Assembly: GCA_031285845.1 (NCBI GenBank)
Contig: JAITVK010000013.1
Span: forward strand, 59,769 to 123,768
Direction of reading: 5' to 3'
DNA from: Propionibacteriaceae bacterium
Lineage (GTDB): Bacteria; Actinomycetota; Actinomycetes; Propionibacteriales; Propionibacteriaceae
DNA: 64,000 bases
Shown here: positions 28,256-37,703 of the stretch, in pieces
Numbering within the stretch: position 1 is the first letter of the stretch
Layout: every line of letters begins with the position of its first letter
Program-made: the position numbers and the translations under genes
Notes under the pieces: model-generated
What the model was told of the DNA's origin: nothing
What the model saw: only the letters and a program-made list of their open reading frames with translations
Databases searched by the model: none

Positions 28256-30214
28256 ATGTCACAAGAAGTCACCCTGCCTGTCCTGGGCGAGTCAGTCTCA
28301 GAAGGCACCATCTCACGCTGGCTGAAGAAAGTCGGTGAGACCGTGGCTGTGGGCGAACCGATTGTGGAGATCAGCACCGACAAGGTCGACACCGAGGTTC
28401 CCTCGCCAGTGGCCGGTGTCGTTATGGAGATCAAGGCGCATGAAGATGAGACCGTGTCGGTCGGTGCTGTTCTCGCCATCGTCGGACAGCGGCCCGATCC
28501 TCTCGAAGCGGTTGCGGCCCCGTCGAGCACACCGAGCGCTCCTGCGATGGACCCGACCGTCGGCCTTGCGCCGGACGAGACAGTCGCCCCCGCAGCTGAC
28601 TCGATCACTCCACAACCGGCACCGAGCGCTCCAGCGCCTAGCCCGGACCTGGTTGCCGCGGCAACCCCCGAGTCGGCCCCTCAACCCCCGGTTGCCGCGG
28701 TAACCCCCGAGCCCGCGGTTGTTCCAGTCGAGGCCCCCGCCGTTTCCCCGACCGTGCCCGCTGTCGCAGCGACCCCGCAGCCCGCAGCCATGCCAACTCC
28801 CCAAACACCGGTCGCGGCTTCAGTCGAGCCATCGGTCGTCCCGGCTCCCCCATCCCCCGCCGTTCCCCCGACCGTGCCAACTCCGAACTCAACGATTCCA
28901 GCCGAGGCAGCCCCACTGACTGCGACCATCGTCGCGCCCGTCGTCACACCGTCGCCTCACATTCCCGCCGTCGCGGCCCATGAGGTTCCCGGGCCGATCG
29001 GCGGTGGTCCCTATGTCACACCGTTGGTACGAAAACTGGCCGACGAGGCAGGCATCGACTTGGCCACGGTCCGTGGCTCCGGGGTCGGTGGCAGGATTCG
29101 TAAACAAGACATTCTGGATGCTCGCCCAGCCGCCACTGCGCCCGGCGTCCCACCGGCTGGCGCCGCCGAGCCTGAACCCCCCGCGCCAACCCGGGCCGTC
29201 ATCCCTGCGGGGTACGCCGTCGCCCCGGCGATGCCAGACGTCATCGCGACCGGTCAGCCGCCGATCGGAGCGGCACCGAGTGCGGCAGTGGCCACACCGA
29301 TGAGCAGCGTGCCTGCGACCGCAGTCGCCACCCCCGTCGTACCACCGGCTCCGGCTGCTCAGTCGGTCCGCCCACCCGCGCCCGTCGCTGTGCCCGCGCC
29401 CGTCGCACCCTCCTCGACGGCGACCCCGACTTTCGCCACTGATCTTCCCACGACCGCGCCAGCGTCAGCCGACACCCTTGACGAGTCGGCCCAACCGCTG
29501 ACAGGAACGACCGAAAAGGTCTCCCGACTGCGGGCCACGATCGCCCGCCGCATGGTCGAATCACTGCAGACCTCTGCCCAGTTGACGGCGACGGTCGAAG
29601 TCGATCTGACTCGAATCTCGCAACTGCGGGCGCAAGTCAAAGACGAGTTCAAGGCCCGGGAGGGCGTGTCACTGACCGCGCTCGCGTTCATCGCGAAGGC
29701 AGCGATCGAGGCGCTCAAGCAGTATCCGAAAGTGAACGCCACCATCGACCTGGATCAGGGTGTCATCCATTACCCCGACGGTGAGCACCTCGGAATCGCT
29801 GTCGACACGGCGAAAGGCCTGCTCGTACCCGTCATCAAGAACGCCGGAAACCTGTCAGTCGCAGGTTTGGCGAGGAACATCGCCGACCTGGCGGCTCGCA
29901 CACGCGGCAACCGAATCAGCCCTGACGACGTGGTGGGTGGCACGTTCACCATCACCAACTACGGCTCCACGGGCACGTTGTTCGACACTCCGATCATCAA
30001 CCAACCGCAAGTGGCGATACTGGGCACTGGCGCGATCACGCGACGTCCGGTCGTCGTGACAGACCCCAGCCTGGGCGAGATCGTCGCCATCCGAGACATG
30101 GCGTACCTCTCCCTCAGCTACGACCATCGCCTCGTCGACGGCGCCGACGCCTCACGCTTCTTGAGCACAATCAAGGCGCGACTCGAAGCCGGTGACTTCG
30201 GTTCAGAGTTCTGA
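28256..30214 (+). CDS. sucB: Dihydrolipoamide acyltransferase E2 of a 2-oxo acid dehydrogenase (2-oxoglutarate type)
   Basis: 652 residues. One lipoyl domain (1-78, lipoyl Lys in STDKVDTEV), a Pro/Ala-rich linker of about 170 residues, a peripheral subunit-binding domain (about 252-288, [14 protein letters not shown] to GRIRKQDIL), a second long linker of about 130 residues, and the catalytic domain ending in the active-site motif [14 protein letters not shown]. It transfers the acyl group from lipoate to CoA in the TCA cycle. GGAG precedes the ATG, and a TAGGCT -10 candidate lies at 28211-28216. Only one lipoyl domain is present, although some actinobacterial E2 proteins have two. Acetyl and succinyl specificity cannot be separated by motif alone. 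Confidence 0.9.
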   Translation: MSQEVTLPVLGESVSEGTISRWLKKVGETVAVGEPIVEISTDKVDTEVPSPVAGVVMEIKAHEDETVSVGAVLAIVGQRPDPLEAVAAPSSTPSAPAMDPTVGLAPDETVAPAADSITPQPAPSAPAPSPDLVAAATPESAPQPPVAAVTPEPAVVPVEAPAVSPTVPAVAATPQPAAMPTPQTPVAASVEPSVVPAPPSPAVPPTVPTPNSTIPAEAAPLTATIVAPVVTPSPHIPAVAAHEVPGPIGGGPYVTPLVRKLADEAGIDLATVRGSGVGGRIRKQDILDARPAATAPGVPPAGAAEPEPPAPTRAVIPAGYAVAPAMPDVIATGQPPIGAAPSAAVATPMSSVPATAVATPVVPPAPAAQSVRPPAPVAVPAPVAPSSTATPTFATDLPTTAPASADTLDESAQPLTGTTEKVSRLRATIARRMVESLQTSAQLTATVEVDLTRISQLRAQVKDEFKAREGVSLTALAFIAKAAIEALKQYPKVNATIDLDQGVIHYPDGEHLGIAVDTAKGLLVPVIKNAGNLSVAGLARNIADLAARTRGNRISPDDVVGGTFTITNYGSTGTLFDTPIINQPQVAILGTGAITRRPVVVTDPSLGEIVAIRDMAYLSLSYDHRLVDGADASRFLSTIKARLEAGDFGSEF

Positions 30215-30249
30215 GTCGTACGAGGTGTTCCACGCTGGGGTACGGGCAG

Positions 30250-30255
30250 TAGACT
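30250..30255 (+). promoter_or_regulatory. Candidate -10 box for the DUF4191 gene
   Basis: TAGACT about 87 bases upstream of the DUF4191 start codon. A transcript from here would carry a leader of about 80 bases that includes the strong hairpin at 30281-30320 and the GGAGG ribosome-binding site. No convincing -35 is visible. Confidence 0.35.
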
Positions 30256-30280
30256 AGACCGCGATTTCGTACCACTGCGA

Positions 30281-30320
30281 GGTTGTGAATCGAGTTGGCC
30301 TGACTAACCGATTCACGACC
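30281..30320 (+). promoter_or_regulatory. Leader hairpin upstream of the DUF4191 gene
   Basis: Arms GGTTGTGAATCG (30281-30292) and CGATTCACGACC (30309-30320) pair over 12 positions with one G-U wobble and enclose 16 bases. It ends about 15 bases before the GGAGG of the DUF4191 gene. No T-run follows, so an ordinary terminator for sucB is less likely than a leader structure, though a Rho-dependent end is possible. Confidence 0.5.
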
Positions 30321-30341
30321 AGCGACACCCATCGGAGGATC

Positions 30342-31103
30342 ATGGCCAGCGAACGCGCGAAAAAACTCGAGGCGGAACAGAAAGCCGCTGTCAAAGCGGA
30401 GAAGCTGCGCAAGAGGAACTCCAACGACCCCAAGGATTGGGGCCAACTGAGACAGTTCTTCGAAGCGTTCAAGATCACCCGTGAGTACGACAAGGCGCTG
30501 GTGTGGCTGATGCTCGGCGCGTTCGTCGTGGTCGTCGCGATCTTCGTCCTCGTCGGAGTCTTCCTGGTGAACCCGTGGTGGATGTGGCTGATCTTCGGGA
30601 TCCTGTTCGGCCTGCTGGCCGCGATGTACGTCATGTCATGGCGCGCCAAAGGCGCGATGTTCCGTCGCTACGCCGACCAACCCGGTGCGGCCGAAGTCGG
30701 ACTCAACCTCCTGCCGAAGACCTGGGTGAAGAACCCGGTGATCGCGGTCGATCGCCATCAGAACATCGTTCATCGTGCGGTCGGACCTGGCGGAATCGTG
30801 TTGGTGGGCGAAGGACAACCCGGGCGAGTGCGCGAGATGCTCGCCACGGAAGAAAAGCGCCACTTGTCGATCAAATACAACGTCCCGGTGACCCTCATGG
30901 TGGTCGGCCCGGCCGACAACCAAGTCCCGCTGAATCAACTCGACAAGCGCATCAAGAAGCTGCCCAAAGTGATCAAAGCCAGCCAGGTGACCGAAATCAC
31001 CTCACGTCTCAAAGCGTTGGACGGCGCACGACCGCGCATGCCAATTCCGAAGGGGCCGATGCCGACGATGCGTGGCGCGCGCTCAGCCCTGCGCGGCCGC
31101 TGA
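30342..31103 (+). CDS. DUF4191 family membrane protein
   Basis: 253 residues, matching the actinobacterial DUF4191 family by overall layout: a charged coiled N-terminus (KKLEAEQKAAVKAEKLRKR), a conserved QLRQFFEAFKITREYDK segment, two adjacent membrane helices (about 50-95) and a soluble C-terminal domain with NPVIAVDRHQNIVHRAVGPGGIVLVGEG. In many actinobacteria it sits near sucB and lipoate genes, as here. ATG 30342 is chosen for the GGAGG four to five bases upstream. Function is unknown. Confidence 0.88.
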   Translation: MASERAKKLEAEQKAAVKAEKLRKRNSNDPKDWGQLRQFFEAFKITREYDKALVWLMLGAFVVVVAIFVLVGVFLVNPWWMWLIFGILFGLLAAMYVMSWRAKGAMFRRYADQPGAAEVGLNLLPKTWVKNPVIAVDRHQNIVHRAVGPGGIVLVGEGQPGRVREMLATEEKRHLSIKYNVPVTLMVVGPADNQVPLNQLDKRIKKLPKVIKASQVTEITSRLKALDGARPRMPIPKGPMPTMRGARSALRGR

Positions 31104-32225
31104 TCACCGCACTTGCGGCGGCAGAGCGAAGGTCAGCGTCTCTGACACGGACTCATGCTCGACCACGTCGTCGAATCCGACACTGCGAAGATGGTCGACC
31201 ACGTCTTCCACCAGGTGCTCGGGAACTGACGCCCCCGACGTGACACCGATCGTGCGCGCGTCGACCAACCAGGTTGGATCGATCTGGTCGACATCGTCGA
31301 TCAGGTAAGCCTGACCAGCACCGGCGTCATGGGCGACCTCGACCAGGCGGCGGGAATTGGACGAATTGGCCGAACCCACCACGATGACACAGTCGCATTG
31401 GCGCGCCACTTCTCGTACGGCGCTTTGCCGATTCTGGGTCGCGTAGCAGATGTCTTCGCTGGGCGGATCGATCAGGTCGGGAATTCGTGCCCGCAACCGC
31501 GCGACCGTGTCACGGGTCTCATCGACGCTCAGCGTGGTCTGTGACAACCACGCCACTCGATGGGGATCTCGCACGATGATCTGATCCGTCGCGGGATCGG
31601 TCGGGTCGCCCGTCTCGTCCGACGGCGCGGGATCGGCCGTCTCGCTCCGCTCCCCCGCGAGGTTCCCCGTTCCAGTCTCGGTTTGTTCAGCGTGGGTACG
31701 GACGTTGGGGCGTACGACGATGCGGTCCACATCTGAGGGATGTTCGATCAGGCGGATCGCGTCCGGCGCTTCACCGAAAGTGCCTTCCACCTCTTCATGA
31801 CCTTCGTGGCCGATCAGCAGGATCTCCGTGCCCGCGTCGGCCAGACGCTGGGCCTGCTTGTGAACCTTGGTCACCAGCGGACACGTCGCGTCGATCGTCA
31901 CCAGCCCGCGACTGGCCGCCGCTGCTCGTACCGCCGGTGAAACCCCGTGAGCCGAGAAGACGACCACCGCGCCGCGAGGAACCTCATCGATCTCATCGAC
32001 GAAGATGGCGCCCTTGTCACGCAGCCGATTGACCACATGCTTGTTATGGACGATCTGCTTGCGCACGTAGACCTGCCCGTACTTCTCCAGGGCCCGTTCG
32101 ACCGTGGCGACCGCCCGATCGACCCCAGCGCAATACCCCCTCGGCGCGACCAGGATCACTCGACGTCGCGAACTGGATTGGTTTGCTGCGCCTGCTAAAC
32201 TATTCGCCAACACTGGGCTATCCAT
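31104..32225 (-). CDS. ispH: 4-hydroxy-3-methylbut-2-enyl diphosphate reductase with an acidic insertion
   Basis: Last enzyme of the MEP isoprenoid pathway, an iron-sulfur protein. The three cluster cysteines are in [10 protein letters not shown] (Cys32), [11 protein letters not shown] (Cys115) and [11 protein letters not shown] (Cys260). Other family segments are [27 protein letters not shown] and [10 protein letters not shown]. Between DVDRIV and [17 protein letters not shown] lies an extra hydrophilic stretch of about 45 residues (roughly 172-217) rich in Thr, Glu, Asp and Pro, absent from usual homologues. At 373 residues it is about 50 longer than normal. The gene converges on the DUF4191 gene with no gap. 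Confidence 0.95.
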   Translation of the reverse strand: MDSPVLANSLAGAANQSSSRRRVILVAPRGYCAGVDRAVATVERALEKYGQVYVRKQIVHNKHVVNRLRDKGAIFVDEIDEVPRGAVVVFSAHGVSPAVRAAAASRGLVTIDATCPLVTKVHKQAQRLADAGTEILLIGHEGHEEVEGTFGEAPDAIRLIEHPSDVDRIVVRPNVRTHAEQTETGTGNLAGERSETADPAPSDETGDPTDPATDQIIVRDPHRVAWLSQTTLSVDETRDTVARLRARIPDLIDPPSEDICYATQNRQSAVREVARQCDCVIVVGSANSSNSRRLVEVAHDAGAGQAYLIDDVDQIDPTWLVDARTIGVTSGASVPEHLVEDVVDHLRSVGFDDVVEHESVSETLTFALPPQVR

Positions 32226-32232
32226 GGATTCG

Positions 32233-32238
32233 ATTCTA
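32233..32238 (-). promoter_or_regulatory. Likely -10 box of ispH, leaderless arrangement
   Basis: On the minus strand TAGAAT is followed by seven bases and then the ispH ATG, with no ribosome-binding site between. This predicts a leaderless mRNA. No good -35 is seen. Confidence 0.45.
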
Positions 32239-32488
32239 CCGGTCGGGCCAATTCGGGGGATGGACTGGTGTGACGCGGATCGACTCTATCCGATCAGCGT
32301 CCGGTGGTTCCCAGCGTGATCCGCGCCGGTCGTACGCCTGGCCGGGATCGGGAACGGGCTTGCGAGACGTGGCGAAATCGGTAAGATGATATCTGTCTTG
32401 ACTCCCGTGAGGCTCCCCCGACTCCCTTACCGCCGACGGACGCGCAGCGCGGGACACCAGTGACCTACCTGATGAATGAGGAGCAGTC

Positions 32489-33076
32489 ATGATGATGTCT
32501 GTTGGCCTGTTCGAGTTCCCAGACATGGAGATCCTCGACTTCGCCGGGCCGTACCAAGTGTTCGACACCGCCGCACGTCTCAGCAGTGAACGAAGCGGTA
32601 AACCCCGATTCCACCTGGTCAGCATCGGGGCGACCACCGAGCCGATTCGCGTCAGCGGGGGTGCGACCTGCGTGCCGGAAGCCTCCATCGCCGACCATCC
32701 CAAACTCGACTGTCTGCTCCTGCCCGGCGGTCTGACCGGCGTGGACGCCCAGATCGAACGTCCCGAGGTCATCGATTGGGTCACTGCGGCGGGCGAGACG
32801 ACCGGCATCATCGCCTCAATCGGCACCGGCGCTTTCCTGCTCGCACAAACCGGCGCGCTGACCGGCTTCGAAGCCACCACCCACCACGCTCACACCGACG
32901 ATCTGCGCCGACGCTTCCCCGGCATCGACGTGGTCACGAACCGCCGCTGGGTCGACACCGGGCAGTACGTCACCTCGGCCGGTTCGAGCGCCGGGATCGA
33001 CATGGCAGTCCACCTCGTCGAGCGCCTCGCCGGGCGCGACCTGGCCGTCGCCACCGCCCGTTCACTGGAGTTGTGA
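32489..33076 (+). CDS. DJ-1/PfpI family protein lacking the nucleophile cysteine
   Basis: 195 residues with the DJ-1/PfpI (class I glutamine amidotransferase-like) fold, closest to isonitrile hydratase-like and AraC-associated members: GLFEFPDMEILDFAGPYQVF, LLLPGG, and the nucleophile-elbow segment SIGTGAFLLAQTGALTG, followed by a conserved-looking TTHHAH. In the usual elbow SVCTGAFLLA the third residue is the catalytic Cys; here it is Gly112 (GGC at 32822-32824). It is therefore unlikely to use Cys chemistry. GAGGAG precedes the ATG five bases away. It has no operon partner. Confidence 0.87.
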   Translation: MMMSVGLFEFPDMEILDFAGPYQVFDTAARLSSERSGKPRFHLVSIGATTEPIRVSGGATCVPEASIADHPKLDCLLLPGGLTGVDAQIERPEVIDWVTAAGETTGIIASIGTGAFLLAQTGALTGFEATTHHAHTDDLRRRFPGIDVVTNRRWVDTGQYVTSAGSSAGIDMAVHLVERLAGRDLAVATARSLEL

Positions 33077-33440
33077 GCCGGGTCAAGACGTACGGAGCGC
33101 ACGGCCGCTTGTGAGGTGCGGAGCCCCGCGCGGTTAGGCGCTCTTCAAAACGTTCAGCCAAGTCCTGAGCGGAAGTCAGGAGGCGTACGGAAGCGCACTC
33201 CAGGCGGAAGTCCCCGTCGGCGCCCGGCGAAGCCGGTGAAGAATCCGAGCACACCAGGTGTGTCACAGGCCCCGACCCGGGGCGCCGAAGGGTGAGCGTC
33301 GCGACGCCAAACGAGTTCACCGCCGCCCGCCTCGGAGCCACAGGGTAGGAGGATCGCGTCGCCCACCATGAACGACTCAGCCCTGCGATTGACACAACCC
33401 TGCCCAACTTGACGCGACTCAAGCAACTACACTTGACCTT
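33077..33440. other. Noncoding stretch with a leaderless -10 candidate for the next gene
   Basis: Short frames on the minus strand overlap each other and have no domain or ribosome-binding site, so I call no gene. TACACT at 33428-33433 is followed by seven bases and the ATG of the PASTA lipoprotein gene, the same spacing as at menB and ispH. TTGACG at 33409 is only 13 bases from it, too close for a standard -35. Confidence 0.4.
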
Positions 33441-33908
33441 ATGATGTCACCGAATCATAGGGCACGTATCGGGCTGGCCGCAGTGAGCTTGACCATGGCT
33501 TTGGGAGTTCTGGCCGGCTGCACACCGGGTCAGACCCAAGATCAGCCCACCACGGCCACAGAACAATCTCAAGGGGCATCGTCCGCCACCACCGGACCAT
33601 CAGCCGCGTCTTCCGCTGCCACTACGGGTGACGCACCGTCCGACCAATCCACCACCTCGTCTCAAGCGAGTCAGGGTTCAGCCACGACCTCGGTCGTCTT
33701 GCCCGATCTGGTGGGCACAGCCACCACGAAGGCGACTCAAGAGTTGACCGCGTTGGGCCTGTCCACCTCGGTCGTCGTGACGGACTCCACCGCGGAGCCG
33801 GACACCGTGGTCGCCATGACACCCGCGGCGGGCACCCCGATCACCACCGACATCGAGGTCACTTTGGAGGTGTCCGCTCCAGCGCCAAGCGCTTCGCCAT
33901 CCAGTTAA
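33441..33908 (+). CDS. Lipoprotein with a single PASTA domain
   Basis: 155 residues. A signal peptide ends in a lipobox (VLAGC, Cys27), so the mature protein should be lipid-anchored outside the membrane. Residues about 28-85 are a Ser/Thr/Gln-rich linker. Residues about 86-146 form one PASTA domain (VVLPDLVGTATTKATQELTALGL, AGTPITTDIEVTLEV), the module that binds peptidoglycan fragments in PknB-type kinases and penicillin-binding proteins. No kinase gene is nearby. A TAnnnT box seven bases upstream suggests leaderless translation. Confidence 0.88.
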   Translation: MMSPNHRARIGLAAVSLTMALGVLAGCTPGQTQDQPTTATEQSQGASSATTGPSAASSAATTGDAPSDQSTTSSQASQGSATTSVVLPDLVGTATTKATQELTALGLSTSVVVTDSTAEPDTVVAMTPAAGTPITTDIEVTLEVSAPAPSASPSS

Positions 33909-34108
33909 GGACGTGCCGACTTCTGCCGCGTCGTTGGATGAGCGTCGGATCGGGCTGCGACAAGCGGCAGCCGGCGTGACCCAGCCAACCAGGCTTGTAG
34001 GGCGGGTCACCTGGATTCGGCGACCAAGCGAACTGGCCATAGACAACGCGAACTCGACCCGCAAGCCGTGTGCGCCGAGCCCCCCAAACCCGAGGCTCCG
34101 CGACCCAG

Positions 34109-34195
34109 CCAACCGTACGCACCAACCGCGCTCTCCGATCCAGCGCGAGGACAACGAATGGTGAGCCGGTCCAACCGTACACACCAACCGCGCTC
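34109..34195. repeat. 25-base direct repeat pair in a convergent gap
   Basis: A 25-base sequence at 34109-34133 (starting CCAACCGTACGCACC) recurs at 34171-34195 with one mismatch, 62 bases on, in the gap between the convergent PASTA lipoprotein and isochorismatase genes. No gene or hairpin explains it; a local duplication is the simplest reading. Confidence 0.6.
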
Positions 34196-34203
34196 ACTCG
34201 GAT

Positions 34204-34836
34204 TCAGTAGCCGCGTGAGCTGTCTTCCACCCCGGCGCCATTCAGCGCTTCGATGTACTGCACAGTCGTCATCGGCTTAGAGAACATCGGGTAGTCGTAC
34301 TTGATGGCCGCCTCCTGCTCGCCTTGCGACGTGGCCGCCACCGCGTCAGTCAACGTGATGACCTCATAGCCCCGCTCGTACGCGCTGCGCATCGTCGACT
34401 CGACGCAGCAGTTGGTCAGGAATCCGCACAGAACCACCGTCTGGATGCCCTTGCTGCGCAGAATGAAGTCGATGTTAGTGGAGGCGAAGGCGTCGAGCCC
34501 ACGTTTGCCTTCCAAGACGATGTCGCCCTGTTTGGGCGCCAGTTGGTCGACGATCGCCGCACCCCAGGTGTCTTTGACGAACGAGGTCGAATCCACCACT
34601 CCAGCGAGGATGCCGTACGGATGATCGGTGATCTCGTAGTACCCCGGCTGGAACGAGATCGGGCTGTGGATGATCGTCGCGCCGACGCGACGGGTGGCAT
34701 CAGCGGCCTCGACGGCGTGATCCAACATGTGAGTCGAGTCCATCACGTCAGCCACGGCGGCATGCAGCGTGCCACCATCGGAAGTGAAATCGTTCTGGAA
34801 TTCAATCATGACCAAGGCGGTCTTGCCAGGAATCAT
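34204..34836 (-). CDS. Isochorismatase-like cysteine hydrolase
   Basis: 210 residues. The catalytic triad of the family is visible: Asp in MIEFQNDF, Lys in LEGKRGLDAF, and Cys in FLTNCCVESTMR. The group includes nicotinamidases, N-carbamoylsarcosine amidohydrolases and isochorismatases; the specific substrate cannot be told. ATG 34836 (MIPGKTALV) is chosen because AAAGGA lies six bases upstream; an ATG at 34863 lacks such a site. It stands alone between the PASTA lipoprotein and the glycerol locus. Confidence 0.88.
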   Translation of the reverse strand: MIPGKTALVMIEFQNDFTSDGGTLHAAVADVMDSTHMLDHAVEAADATRRVGATIIHSPISFQPGYYEITDHPYGILAGVVDSTSFVKDTWGAAIVDQLAPKQGDIVLEGKRGLDAFASTNIDFILRSKGIQTVVLCGFLTNCCVESTMRSAYERGYEVITLTDAVAATSQGEQEAAIKYDYPMFSKPMTTVQYIEALNGAGVEDSSRGY

Positions 34837-34949
34837 CAGGTGTCCTTTCGTCAGCAGTGACAATGTTGAGACCAGTCTAGTCCCTCACACAAGCCCGGAT
34901 GAGTACGCGGCCTCTCGTCAGCCCCCCAATCCGTCAGCCTCGAAACGCA

Positions 34950-34979
34950 GTTGTGCCCCGGGTCTCCCCGGGGCACAAC
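34950..34979 (-). terminator. Terminator hairpin after glpK
   Basis: Perfect 12-base-pair stem (GTTGTGCCCCGG and CCGGGGCACAAC) with a six-base loop, 35 bases past the glpK stop. On the minus strand it is followed by TGCGTTTCG, a weak T-rich stretch. Position and stability fit a factor-independent terminator of the glp transcript. Confidence 0.75.
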
Positions 34980-35013
34980 CATGAGTCAATGCCGGGCCAC
35001 CCCGGCCTTACCC

Positions 35014-36528
35014 TTACTCCTTGACGTCGTCGTCGACCCAGTCGAAGGTCTTGGTGACGGCCTTCTTCCAGTTGCGATACAGACGATCGCGCTCGGCCGG
35101 ATCCATCTTCGGCACCCAGCGCTTGTCTTCAGCCCAGTTGTCGATGACGTCCTGCTCGCCGTTCCAGAAGCCCACGGCGATGCCAGCGGCGTACGCAGCA
35201 CCCAACGCCGTCGTCTCGGCCACGACCGGGCGAACCACAGGCACCCCGACCATATCGGCCTGGAACTGCATCAAGGTGTTGTTGGCGGTCATGCCGCCGT
35301 CGACCTTGAGCTCGGCCAGCTTCGCACCCGAGTCGGCTTCCATGGCGTCCAACACCTCACGGGTCTGGAAGGCGGTGGCCTCCAAAGCGGCGCGGGCGAT
35401 GTGTCCACGGTTGACGTACCGGGTCAACCCGACGATCGCGCCACGGGCGTCGCCACGCCAGTACGGGGCGAACAACCCCGAGAAGGCGGGTACGAAATAG
35501 CACCCGCCGTTGTCGTCGACCGACAGGGCGAGCTGCTCGACCTCAGGCGAGGAGTCGAACATCTTCAAGTTGTCGCGCAGCCACTGAATGAGCGAACCGG
35601 TGACAGCGATCGAGCCCTCCAAGGCGTAAACCGGCTTGGCGTCACCAATCTTGTAGCACAAGGTGGTGAGCAGACCGTTGCGAGAGAAGACAGGCGCTTC
35701 GCCGGTGTTCATCAGCATGAAGCAGCCGGTGCCGTACGTGTTCTTCGCCATCCCGATCTGGAAGCAAGCCTGGCCGAAGGTGGCCGCCTGCTGATCTCCC
35801 AAGATGCCCGCGATGGGCAACCCGGCGACCACGGCCTCTTTGGCTTGGCCGTAGACCATCGACGAGCTGACGATCTTGGGCAGCATCGACATCGGAATGG
35901 TCATGTCCGCAGCGATGGAGGGGTCCCACTCCAAAGTGGTGACATCCATCAGCATGGTACGCGAGGCGTTGGTCACATCGGTGATGTGAATGCCGCCGTC
36001 GACACCGCCAGTCAGGTTCCAGATGAGCCACGAGTCGATCGTGCCCATGATGAGCTTGCCTTCCTCAGCGGCCGCGCGAGCGCCTTCGACGTTGCGCAGA
36101 ATCCACGTCACCTTCGGGCCGCAGAAGTAGGTCGCCAGAGGCAGACCGACGCGGGCCTGATACTTGTTCTGGTCGCCGCCGCCCAACTCGTCGACGATCG
36201 ACTGGGTCCGAGTGTCCTGCCACACGATGGCGTTGTAGACCGGCTTGCCCGTGGTCTTGTCCCACACCACGGTCGTCTCACGCTGGTTGGTGATGCCGAT
36301 GGACGCGATGTCGTCCTTGGTCACCGAGGCGTCGTGCAAGGCCCCGGTGATCACCTGCACCGTACGGGTCCAGATCTCGATCGGGTCATGCTCGACCCAG
36401 CCGGCGCGTGGGAAGATCTGCTCGTGTTCGAGCTGATGGCTACCCACAATGCGGCCAGCATGGTTGAAGACGATCGCCCGCGAACTGGTCGTGCCTGAGT
36501 CAATTGCGAGAATGTACTTTTCTGACAT
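35014..36528 (-). CDS. glpK: Glycerol kinase
   Basis: 504 residues. FGGY-family kinase phosphorylating glycerol to glycerol 3-phosphate. Signatures are [15 protein letters not shown] at the N-terminus, [38 protein letters not shown], the catalytic-region [14 protein letters not shown] and [13 protein letters not shown] 36528 (MSEKYI) is chosen for GGAGGA six to seven bases upstream; an ATG at 36543 would include that site. It lies downstream of glpF on the same strand, with a 260-base gap that holds a large hairpin. Confidence 0.97.
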   Translation of the reverse strand: MSEKYILAIDSGTTSSRAIVFNHAGRIVGSHQLEHEQIFPRAGWVEHDPIEIWTRTVQVITGALHDASVTKDDIASIGITNQRETTVVWDKTTGKPVYNAIVWQDTRTQSIVDELGGGDQNKYQARVGLPLATYFCGPKVTWILRNVEGARAAAEEGKLIMGTIDSWLIWNLTGGVDGGIHITDVTNASRTMLMDVTTLEWDPSIAADMTIPMSMLPKIVSSSMVYGQAKEAVVAGLPIAGILGDQQAATFGQACFQIGMAKNTYGTGCFMLMNTGEAPVFSRNGLLTTLCYKIGDAKPVYALEGSIAVTGSLIQWLRDNLKMFDSSPEVEQLALSVDDNGGCYFVPAFSGLFAPYWRGDARGAIVGLTRYVNRGHIARAALEATAFQTREVLDAMEADSGAKLAELKVDGGMTANNTLMQFQADMVGVPVVRPVVAETTALGAAYAAGIAVGFWNGEQDVIDNWAEDKRWVPKMDPAERDRLYRNWKKAVTKTFDWVDDDVKE

Positions 36529-36718
36529 TAATTTCCTCCACATCGTTGGATCGGATGGTTTGATGATCTGGTGACGAAGCGTTCCCGGTCACCTGGGGAC
36601 GGGCATCGGTCCAAGACTGCCTGGACGACATGCCCCCGTTGGTTGAGCGGCTCTTGGTGAATCCTGCCGGTGAGCGGTTGTCCACCGGTGGCGGTTCAGT
36701 GTGTTTCCTCGTTCCTTG

Positions 36719-36764
36719 GCCTGGCCTGCTGTGAGCAGCCACTCGACCTCACAGCAGGCCAGGC
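36719..36764 (-). promoter_or_regulatory. Large perfect hairpin between glpF and glpK
   Basis: Seventeen-base arms (GCCTGGCCTGCTGTGAG at 36719-36735 and its complement at 36748-36764) with a 12-base loop. It starts 25 bases after the glpF stop and lies about 190 bases before the glpK start. No T-run follows on either strand. It could act as an attenuator or mRNA stabiliser that sets the glpF to glpK ratio, or as a terminator with glpK having its own promoter. Confidence 0.6.
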
Positions 36765-36788
36765 TCAAGCAATCTCATGCGGGTCGAC

Positions 36789-37589
36789 TCACGCCGGGAA
36801 GAAGACCGCGTTGTAACCAATGAAAGCCAAGCCAGCGATGATGCCGCCGAGGAGCGGGCCGATCACCGGAACCCAAGCGTAACCCCAGTCGGAGTCGCCC
36901 TTGTTGGGAGCAGGCATGACAGCGTGCCAAATGCGCGGACCAAGGTCACGAGCAGGGTTGATGGCGTATCCGGTCGGACCACCGAGCGAAGCGCCGATGG
37001 CGACGATCAGGAAGGCGACGCCCAAAGCGTTCAGCCACCCCAGTTCGCCGGAGTTGCCCTGGTAACCGCTGACGAGAACGACGAACACCAACACGAAGGT
37101 GCCCAGCAACTCTGTGACGGTGTTCCACAACGGGGACTTGATGGTCGGGCCGGTGGAGAACACGCCGAGCTTGGTGCCGGCGGGCTGATCAATGTCGAAC
37201 TGCTTCTTGAACGCCAGCCAGCACAAGCCTGCGCCGACGAAAGCGCCCACGAATTGGGCGATGATGTAGATGGCGATCGTCCCAGCATTGACAGGCACCG
37301 CACAGGCGGCCCCATCCATCACGAAACACGGATCGGCTTGGCCGATCTTGGACATCGCGACGCCGACTGTCACAGCCGGGTTCAGATGCCCGCCCGTCTT
37401 GAATGCGACCAACACGCCGGAGAAGACCGCGAGGCCCCATCCGAAGTTGATCAACAGCCAGCCGCTGTTTTGACCTTTGCTCTGATTGAACACGTTCGTG
37501 GCGACCACACCTGCACCAAGCAGGAGCAGCATGGCGGTGCCAGCGAACTCAGACAGAAAGATCTGCCCTAGTGATACTTCGAGAAGCAC
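36789..37589 (-). CDS. glpF: Glycerol uptake facilitator (aquaglyceroporin)
   Basis: 266 residues, MIP family, six membrane helices plus two half-helices. The two pore motifs are GHLNPAVT and GYAINPARDLGPR; the Asp after the second NPAR marks glycerol-conducting members. The start is GTG 37589 with GAGGGA four bases upstream, giving MLLEVSLGQIFLSEFAGT. It passes glycerol to GlpK and is divergent from the SorC-type regulator gene, with 114 bases between them. Confidence 0.96.
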   Translation of the reverse strand: MLLEVSLGQIFLSEFAGTAMLLLLGAGVVATNVFNQSKGQNSGWLLINFGWGLAVFSGVLVAFKTGGHLNPAVTVGVAMSKIGQADPCFVMDGAACAVPVNAGTIAIYIIAQFVGAFVGAGLCWLAFKKQFDIDQPAGTKLGVFSTGPTIKSPLWNTVTELLGTFVLVFVVLVSGYQGNSGELGWLNALGVAFLIVAIGASLGGPTGYAINPARDLGPRIWHAVMPAPNKGDSDWGYAWVPVIGPLLGGIIAGLAFIGYNAVFFPA

Positions 37590-37703
37590 TTTCCCTCACT
37601 TCCTGGCATCGTCCATGATGCCGTAGTCATTGCTGCCTAATCTAGCCACAATTCTGACGTTTGTTCTACCCTGTGAGAGAATGTGCACGAGGAAGGGACA
37701 ATC

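Noticed and set aside
33154..33426. Minus-strand frame between the DJ-1 protein and the PASTA lipoprotein.
   Set aside because: Gly/Arg-rich translation without domain, start signal or conservation clue; it lies across the likely promoter of the lipoprotein gene.
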